14,223 nucleotides of DNA from Actinomycetes bacterium (GTDB lineage Bacteria > Actinomycetota > Actinomycetes > S36-B12). The notes under the pieces were generated by a model. The model saw only the letters and a list, made by a program, of their open reading frames with translations. It did not search any database and was not told the origin of the DNA. Of the stretch, positions 10,204 to 14,223 are shown in pieces. Position 1 is the stretch's first letter. Each line of letters starts with the position of its first letter. The stretch lies in NCBI GenBank assembly GCA_030425745.1, contig JAUHZW010000030.1:1-14223 (forward strand), written 5' to 3'. Made by a program: the position numbers and the translations under genes.

Positions 10204-10222
10204 TCTGCCCCCGGGGCCATGG

Positions 10223-10228
10223 CACCAT
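10223..10228 (+). promoter_or_regulatory. Possible leaderless promoter (-10 CACCAT) of the ftsB-like gene
   Basis: CACCAT keeps the A2 and T6 positions of the TANNNT -10 and lies 6 nt before GTG at 10235. There is no Shine-Dalgarno before that GTG. The same spacing is seen at eno. The first base differs from consensus and no -35 is clear. Confidence 0.3.
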
Positions 10229-10234
10229 CAGTAC

Positions 10235-10843
10235 GTGAGTGCCCCTGTGTCCGATGCGCGTCCCGGTCCGCCGGCGCCGCCACCCGGGCCACCGAAGCCG
10301 CCGCGGCGGGGCAATTCGATCACCGGGCGGGCCCTCATCCTCGCCCTCGTGGCGGTGACCCTGTTCATCTCCTTGGCCGTTCCTGTGCGCCAATGGTTCG
10401 CGCAGCGCGCGGAGATCGCGCAGCTGCGTGCCGACGTCGAGGCCGCCCGCGACCGGGTCGCGGCCCTGCAGCTGGAGAAGCTGCGCTGGGACGACCCCGC
10501 CTTCGTCGCCGCGGAGGCGCGGCGTCGGCTGCACTTCGTGCTTCCCGGCGAGGTCGGCTACGTCGCCCTCGGCACGGAGAAGACCGAGGAGGAGATCGCC
10601 GCCGAGGCCGCCGGCGACCAGCCCTGGTACTCCACCCTCTGGGGCGCCGTCCGCACCGCCGACGAGGCGACACCCACGAGCGACGCTGCGAAGGCCGACG
10701 ACGCCGCGAAGGCCGATGACACTGCGAAGGTCGACGACGCTGCGAAGGCCGATGATGCTGCGAAGGTCGACGACGCTGCCGAGCGGGACGACGCCGCGAA
10801 GCAGGACGTTGACGGAACGAGGCCCGCGCTGCTCAGTGACTGA
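10235..10843 (+). CDS. FtsB/DivIC-like septum formation initiator with repeat tail
   Basis: A bitopic cell-division protein of the FtsB/DivIC family, which binds FtsL and FtsQ at the septum. The start taken is GTG at 10235; GTG at 10247 is possible, and the frame open further upstream crosses the divergent promoter region. The 202 residues contain a Pro-rich cytoplasmic N terminus (9-23), RRGN, one membrane segment (about 32-50), a coiled coil (about 55-82, QRAEIAQLRADVEAARDRVA) and the family C-terminal motif EKLRWDDPAFVAAEARRRL...VLPGEVGYV (81-110). The tail after residue 140 is unusual: seven hexapeptide units (149-190), acidic and lysine-containing. DUF501 and ppx follow after 23 nt, the order found around mycobacterial Rv1024-Rv1026. 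Whether it is the FtsB or the DivIC orthologue is not settled, hence no gene symbol. Confidence 0.85.
   Translation: MSAPVSDARPGPPAPPPGPPKPPRRGNSITGRALILALVAVTLFISLAVPVRQWFAQRAEIAQLRADVEAARDRVAALQLEKLRWDDPAFVAAEARRRLHFVLPGEVGYVALGTEKTEEEIAAEAAGDQPWYSTLWGAVRTADEATPTSDAAKADDAAKADDTAKVDDAAKADDAAKVDDAAERDDAAKQDVDGTRPALLSD
10679..10804 (+). repeat. Seven tandem 18-bp units encoding DDAAKA-type hexapeptides
   Basis: In-frame units read SDAAKA, DDAAKA, DDTAKV, DDAAKA, DDAAKV, DDAAER, DDAAKQ (residues 149-190 of the FtsB-like protein). At DNA level the units are near identical (GACGACGCTGCGAAGGCC type), with third-position changes GAC/GAT and GCC/GCT/GCG. This suggests fairly recent slippage growth. 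The product is extracytoplasmic, hydrophilic and probably helical or disordered. Confidence 0.9.
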
Positions 10844-10866
10844 GCCGCGTAGGGCAGGCTGGCGGG

Positions 10867-11409
10867 ATGGACCCTCAGGACGCTGCTGCCGTCGCCCGTC
10901 AGCTGGGGCGTGAGTCCCGGGGCACAGCGGAGGTGGCCCACCGCTGCCCGTGCGGCGAGCCCGACGTGGTGGCCACGCCCCCACGTCTGCCGGACGGCAC
11001 CCCGTTTCCGACCCTGTACTACCTGACCTGCCCGCGCGCCGCTGCCGCGATTGGGACTCTGGAGAGCAGCGGGCTGATGCGCGAGATGGAGGAGCGGCTC
11101 GCCACCGACCCGGAACTGGCCGCCCAGTACGCCGCCGCGCATGAGTCGTTCCTCGCGGAGCGAGCTGCGCTGGGAGAGCGCGCTGGCGTCGGCGGGGTCC
11201 CGGAGATCGACGGCATCAGCGCGGGGGGCATGCCGACCCGGGTGAAGTGCCTGCACGTGCTGGTCGCCCACGCCCTGGCGGCAGGCCCCGGCGTGAACCC
11301 CCTGGGTGACGAGGCCCTCGCTGCACTGCCGGAGTGGTGGCGGCCGGTCTCCTGCGCGGACGCCGCCCGCGCCGAGAGTGCGAGCGGGTCGAGTGGAGAC
11401 ACCGCATGA
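10867..11409 (+). CDS. DUF501 family protein
   Basis: A 180-residue cytoplasmic protein of unknown function, conserved in actinobacteria beside ftsB and ppx (mycobacterial Rv1025). ATG at 10867 follows a GGCGGG stretch, a weak ribosome site. Family blocks are CPCGEPDVVATPPRLPDG (27-44), TPFPTLYYLTCP (45-56) and GGMPTRVKCLHVLVAHALA (120-138) with GPGVNPLGDEALA (140-152). Conserved Cys27, Cys29, Cys55, Cys128 with His130 and His135 could bind a metal; this is inference from residue types. A Glu/Ala-rich helical middle (66-105) links the blocks. It overlaps ppx by 4 nt (ATGA). That fixed order suggests a shared role with Ppx or with division, but no activity is known to me. Confidence 0.9.
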   Translation: MDPQDAAAVARQLGRESRGTAEVAHRCPCGEPDVVATPPRLPDGTPFPTLYYLTCPRAAAAIGTLESSGLMREMEERLATDPELAAQYAAAHESFLAERAALGERAGVGGVPEIDGISAGGMPTRVKCLHVLVAHALAAGPGVNPLGDEALAALPEWWRPVSCADAARAESASGSSGDTA

Positions 11410-12338
11410 CTCTCGCGGCCATCGACTGCGGCACGAACTCGGTGCGTCTGCTCATCGCCGACGTCGACGATGCGGGCGTGCTGCATGAGCACGTGCGCCT
11501 CATGCGCATCGTCCGGCTGGGGGAGGGCATCGACCGCACCGGGGAGTTCTCGCAGGCCGCTCTCGACCGGCTCTTCACCGCACTCGACGAGTTCGCGTCG
11601 ATCATGGCCGAGCATGGGGTCGAACGCACCCGGTTCGTCGCGACATCAGCCAGCCGTGATGCCCGCAACCGGGACGAGTTCATCGCCGGCGTCGCCTCAC
11701 GCATCGGCGTCGAGCCGGAGGTCATCCCGGGCACCGAGGAGGCGGAGCTCTCGTTCATCGGATCACTGCGTGGCCTGCCGGCCGGGATCGTCCAGACTCC
11801 TGCGCTTGTCGTCGACATCGGCGGCGGCTCCACTGAGTTCGTCCTCGGCGTCGATTCGCCCGAGTCCGCCGTGAGCGTCGATGTCGGCTGCGTCCGCATG
11901 ACCGAGCGGCACCTCGCCTCGGATCCGCCGACGGAGGATGAGGTGAGGGCGACCCGCGCTGACATCCGTGCCGCGGTGGCCGTGGCGGGGGAGACGGTCC
12001 CCTTCGACAGGGCACGATCCGTGGTCGGCCTGGCCGGCTCGGTCACCACGGTGGCCGCGATGGCCCTGGACCTGCCGGAGTATGACGAGGAGATCCTCCA
12101 CGGGTCGGTGATCTCCGCTGAGCAGGTCAGTGAGGTGGCCGCCCGGTTCACCGCGATGACGAGAGCCGAGCGCGGGGCGCTCCCGTACATGCACCCGGGC
12201 CGGGTGGATGTCATCGCCGGCGGGGCGATGGTGCTCGACGAGGTGCTCCGGGCGACCGGGGCGCGGGAGGTCGTCGTCTCCGAGACGGACATCTTGGACG
12301 GCATCGTCCACCGGATGGCATCGTTTACAGAGTTGTGA
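11406..12338 (+). CDS. Ppx/GppA family exopolyphosphatase / guanosine pentaphosphate phosphohydrolase
   Basis: Removes phosphate from polyphosphate ends or from pppGpp, linking phosphate storage to the stringent response. The ATG overlaps the DUF501 stop. The frame is open further upstream, but that part lies inside DUF501. The ASKHA-fold motifs are visible: AIDCGTNSVRLLIADV (5-20), SASRDARNRDEF (81-92), a Glu pair at 111-112 (GTEEAELSF) where the catalytic Glu lies, the second phosphate loop VVDIGGGSTEF (135-145), GLAGSVTTVAA and GGAMVLDEVL. At 310 residues it is the short actinobacterial form (like mycobacterial Ppx1/Ppx2), without the C-terminal HD-like domain of E. coli Ppx. Which substrate it prefers cannot be read from sequence, so I give no gene symbol. 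Confidence 0.93.
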   Translation: MTLAAIDCGTNSVRLLIADVDDAGVLHEHVRLMRIVRLGEGIDRTGEFSQAALDRLFTALDEFASIMAEHGVERTRFVATSASRDARNRDEFIAGVASRIGVEPEVIPGTEEAELSFIGSLRGLPAGIVQTPALVVDIGGGSTEFVLGVDSPESAVSVDVGCVRMTERHLASDPPTEDEVRATRADIRAAVAVAGETVPFDRARSVVGLAGSVTTVAAMALDLPEYDEEILHGSVISAEQVSEVAARFTAMTRAERGALPYMHPGRVDVIAGGAMVLDEVLRATGAREVVVSETDILDGIVHRMASFTEL

Positions 12339-12371
12339 CCTTCGGATCCGGGTTTCTCGTGCACACTCGCA

Positions 12372-12400
12372 TGTAACCGCTTGTCGCCGTGTGGCAGGAT
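12372..12400 (+). promoter_or_regulatory. Candidate lacI promoter with overlapping LacI-type operator
   Basis: TGTAACCGCTTGTC (12372-12385) has the AANCGNTT core typical of LacI-family operators, with imperfect outer arms. CAGGAT (12395-12400) could be a -10. TGTAAC (12372-12377) would then be the -35 at 17-nt spacing, so the operator would sit on the -35, as expected for autorepression. A second imperfect site, TGGCATCGTTTACA (12316-12329), lies in the end of ppx and has the common half-site CGTTTACA. The remainder of 12339-12426 shows only the ribosome site. The sites are inferred from resemblance. Confidence 0.35.
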
Positions 12401-12426
12401 GCGGTCACTTCTGCGGAGGAGGACCC

Positions 12427-13434
12427 GTGCCGATCACGATCAAGGACGTCGCCGAGGCCGCCGGTGTCTCGACCGCGACCGTCTCGCGGGCACTGCGCGG
12501 TCTGCCCAACGTGGACGCCGGCACCCGTGAGCGCATCCAGAAGGTCGCGGACGAACTCGACTATGTCATCTCACCCAGCGCGTCGCGGCTGGCCAGCGGG
12601 CGGACCGGCAGCATCGCCGTCGTCACCCCCTACATCGCCCGCTGGTACTTCAGCACCGTGCTGTCAGGAGTGGAGTCCGTGCTCCAGGGCGCCGGCATGG
12701 ACCTCCTGCTCATGAGCACGAGCACACCGGAGGGGCACCACCGCCTGCCGCCGGCGCCGCGGCTTCGCCGGCGCGTCGACGGCGTGATCGTCATCGCGCT
12801 CTCGCCGGAGGATCCGCAGTTGCGCGACGTGCTCGATCTCGGCCTGCCCACCAGCCTCATCGGCCTGACCCATGAGGGCGTCCCCAGTGCCACGATCAAC
12901 GATGTCGAGGCCGGCCAGACCGCGACCCAGCACCTGATCAACCTCGGACACGAACGCATCGGGGTCATCACCGGGGCACCCGTCGGCTCCCCGTTCACCG
13001 CGGAGAACGATCGCCACAAGGGGTTCCAGGCCGCGATGGAGCATGCGGGTCTGGAGATCGATCCCATGCTCGAGTCCTACGGCTACTTCACCATCCCCGG
13101 TGGCGAGCAGGCCATGACGGCACTGTTGACCCAGCGCAAGCCACCGACGGCGGTCTTCGCGATGTCGGATGAGATGGCGTTCGGTGCCATGCGGGCGCTG
13201 CGGAGTCATCATCTGGTGCCTGGTCGAGACATCTCCATCGTCGGGGTGGACGGGCATGACATGTCCGAGCTCCTCGACCTCACCACGGTCGCCCAGCCGG
13301 TGGCCGACCTCGGGCGCATCGCCGCCGAGGCGCTCCTGCTCGAGCTCCGCGATCCGAACGCTGCCCGTCCCGAGGACGTCAACCTGCCCACGCGGCTCGT
13401 CGTCCGAGGGTCGACGAAGCCGTTCTCGGCTTAG
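12427..13434 (+). CDS. LacI-family transcriptional repressor
   Basis: A sugar-responsive DNA-binding repressor, 335 residues. The GTG start has GGAGGAGG (12415-12422) directly upstream. The frame open back to 12208 overlaps ppx and is shadow. The N-terminal helix-turn-helix ITIKDVAEAAGVSTATVSRAL (3-23) is followed by the hinge helix SPSASRLASGRT (49-60), whose Leu55-Ala56 matches the minor-groove lever of LacI. The periplasmic-binding-like core starts at SIAVVTPYIARWYFSTVLSG. It includes DGVIVIAL, the LGHERIGVITG strand, FAMSDEMAFGAMRAL and DISIVGVDGHDMSELLDLTTV. The GH13 gene follows 15 nt later, so the pair is probably one operon and the effector an alpha-glucoside such as maltose, isomaltose or trehalose. 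The ligand is not predictable from sequence. Confidence 0.95.
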   Translation: MPITIKDVAEAAGVSTATVSRALRGLPNVDAGTRERIQKVADELDYVISPSASRLASGRTGSIAVVTPYIARWYFSTVLSGVESVLQGAGMDLLLMSTSTPEGHHRLPPAPRLRRRVDGVIVIALSPEDPQLRDVLDLGLPTSLIGLTHEGVPSATINDVEAGQTATQHLINLGHERIGVITGAPVGSPFTAENDRHKGFQAAMEHAGLEIDPMLESYGYFTIPGGEQAMTALLTQRKPPTAVFAMSDEMAFGAMRALRSHHLVPGRDISIVGVDGHDMSELLDLTTVAQPVADLGRIAAEALLLELRDPNAARPEDVNLPTRLVVRGSTKPFSA

Positions 13435-13449
13435 CGAGGGAGTTCTCAC

Positions 13450-14223
13450 ATGGCTGTCCCGTGGTGGCACCGCGCTGCTGTCTACCAGGTGTATCCCCGA
13501 TCGTTCCGCGATGCGAACGGCGACGGCACCGGTGACCTGCGCGGTGTCATCAGCGAGCTGCCCTACATCGCCGCGCTCGGCGTCGATGCCATCTGGCTCT
13601 CGCCGTTCTACCGTTCCCCCCAGCATGATTCGGGGTACGACGTCGCCGACCCTCGATCGGTCGATCCCATGTACGGCACCCTCGACGACGCCCGGGAACT
13701 CATCGAGCAGGCGCACGCGCGCGGCCTGAAGGTTCTCGTCGACGTCGTCCCGAACCACTCGTCCATCGACCGGGACTGGTTCCAGGAGGCGCTCGCCGCA
13801 GCGCCCGGCAGCCCGGAGCGGGCCCGCTACCACTTCCTCGACGGCCGGGGCCCTGACGGCAGTGAGCCGCCGACCAACTGGCAGAGCGTCTTCGGGGGCA
13901 TCGCCTGGACCCGCATCACCGAGCCCGACGGCACGCCGGGCCAGTGGTACCTGCACCTGTTCGACTCCAGTCAGCCCGACCTCAACTGGGCCAATCGGGA
14001 GATCCGTGACGATGCCCTGGAGACCCTGCGGTTCTGGATGGACCTCGGTGCCGACGGATTCCGGGTCGATGTCGCCCTCGCGATGGCGAAGGACATGACC
14101 TACCCCGACATCGATGACCCGGAGGGGTTCATCCAGTCGATGCGGCTCGACATTCCCAAGACTCCGGAGTTCGAGCAGCAGCGGGCGCGCGTGCCGAACT
14201 CACCCGTCCTGGACCGCGACGAG
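13450..14223 (+). CDS. GH13 alpha-glucosidase / oligo-1,6-glucosidase, 5' part (runs off the right edge)
   Basis: Hydrolyses alpha-glucosidic bonds in short oligosaccharides in the cytoplasm; no signal peptide is present. 258 codons are visible with no stop; the family usually has 530-570 residues, so about half is outside the window. ATG at 13450 has GGGAG (13438-13442) 7 nt upstream. Motifs: WWHRAAVYQVYPRSFRDANGD (5-25), GVDAIWLSPFY, conserved region I DVVPNH (98-103), and region II GFRVDVA with nucleophile Asp207. The acid/base Glu and the final Asp lie beyond the edge. Region II is followed by ALAMAK, and the QPDLNWANREIRD motif is the one shared by oligo-1,6-glucosidases and alpha-glucosidases. 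Distinguishing alpha-1,4 from alpha-1,6 or sucrose/trehalose activity needs the missing half. It is probably controlled by the LacI protein encoded 15 nt upstream. Confidence 0.94.
   Translation, partial: MAVPWWHRAAVYQVYPRSFRDANGDGTGDLRGVISELPYIAALGVDAIWLSPFYRSPQHDSGYDVADPRSVDPMYGTLDDARELIEQAHARGLKVLVDVVPNHSSIDRDWFQEALAAAPGSPERARYHFLDGRGPDGSEPPTNWQSVFGGIAWTRITEPDGTPGQWYLHLFDSSQPDLNWANREIRDDALETLRFWMDLGADGFRVDVALAMAKDMTYPDIDDPEGFIQSMRLDIPKTPEFEQQRARVPNSPVLDRDE

Noticed and set aside
10679..10804. CRISPR-like or minisatellite non-coding array
   Set aside because: The units are 18 bp, contiguous, without spacers, and stay in frame within the FtsB-like gene, so this is a coding repeat.
10127..10984. 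Minus-strand ORF over the hexapeptide repeat, showing its own repeat pattern (RSVVDL/RSVIGL)
   Set aside because: The repetition is inherited from the sense-strand repeat. The frame crosses two real genes and the divergent promoter region and has no start signal.
12208..12426. Upstream extension of the LacI-family ORF
   Set aside because: It overlaps the ppx 3' end in another frame. GTG at 12427 has an excellent ribosome site and gives the standard LacI N terminus.

Overview
This window is a high-GC bacterial chromosome segment with strongly GC-biased third codon positions, GTG starts and 4-nt ATGA/GTGA gene overlaps. Gene order and proteins point to an actinobacterium. The run prs, rplY, pth, mfd, mazG, eno, ftsB/divIC-like, DUF501 and ppx/gppA matches the conserved actinobacterial core block (the mycobacterial Rv1014-Rv1026 region carries the same genes with small rearrangements). 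Micrococcales is my best guess for the order, but that is inference.

Layout. Bases 1-688 hold the 3' part of prs, followed by a terminator-like cruciform. Bases 856-2891 hold rplY, pth and a cysQ-type phosphatase on the plus strand. mfd starts inside the cysQ stop codon and runs to 6469. A small SurA-like lipoprotein gene starts inside the mfd stop codon, and mazG follows 14 nt later (to 7775). A 126-nt gap with a long interrupted inverted repeat and a probable leaderless promoter precedes eno (7902-9179). Convergent to eno lies a minus-strand gene for a secreted, membrane-anchored DUF1028 (Ntn-hydrolase-like) protein (9198-10130). It interrupts the usual eno-ftsB adjacency. A divergent intergenic region with two palindromes then leads to an FtsB/DivIC-like division protein with a hexapeptide-repeat tail, a DUF501 protein and an exopolyphosphatase (to 12338). 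The window ends in an accessory-type sugar locus: a LacI-family repressor and the first 258 codons of a GH13 alpha-glucosidase, which runs off the right edge. No gap without a gene exceeds about 170 bases. I see no tRNA, rRNA, CRISPR array, insertion sequence or phage gene.

How the genes work together. prs, rplY and pth serve nucleotide synthesis and translation. CysQ and MazG are nucleotide-clearing enzymes. Mfd couples transcription to repair, and eno is central glycolysis. FtsB-like, DUF501 and Ppx form a conserved division/phosphate-stress triplet. The LacI-GH13 pair is probably a locally regulated oligosaccharide-use module.

I did not find a clear undescribed defence or mobile system. 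The best oddities are: an L25 protein whose usual C-terminal beta domain is replaced by an alanine-rich helical segment with a 17-residue repeat; the secreted DUF1028 protein whose predicted signal-peptide cleavage would expose a threonine nucleophile; the inverted repeat plus leaderless promoter in front of eno; and the repeat tail of the FtsB-like protein.
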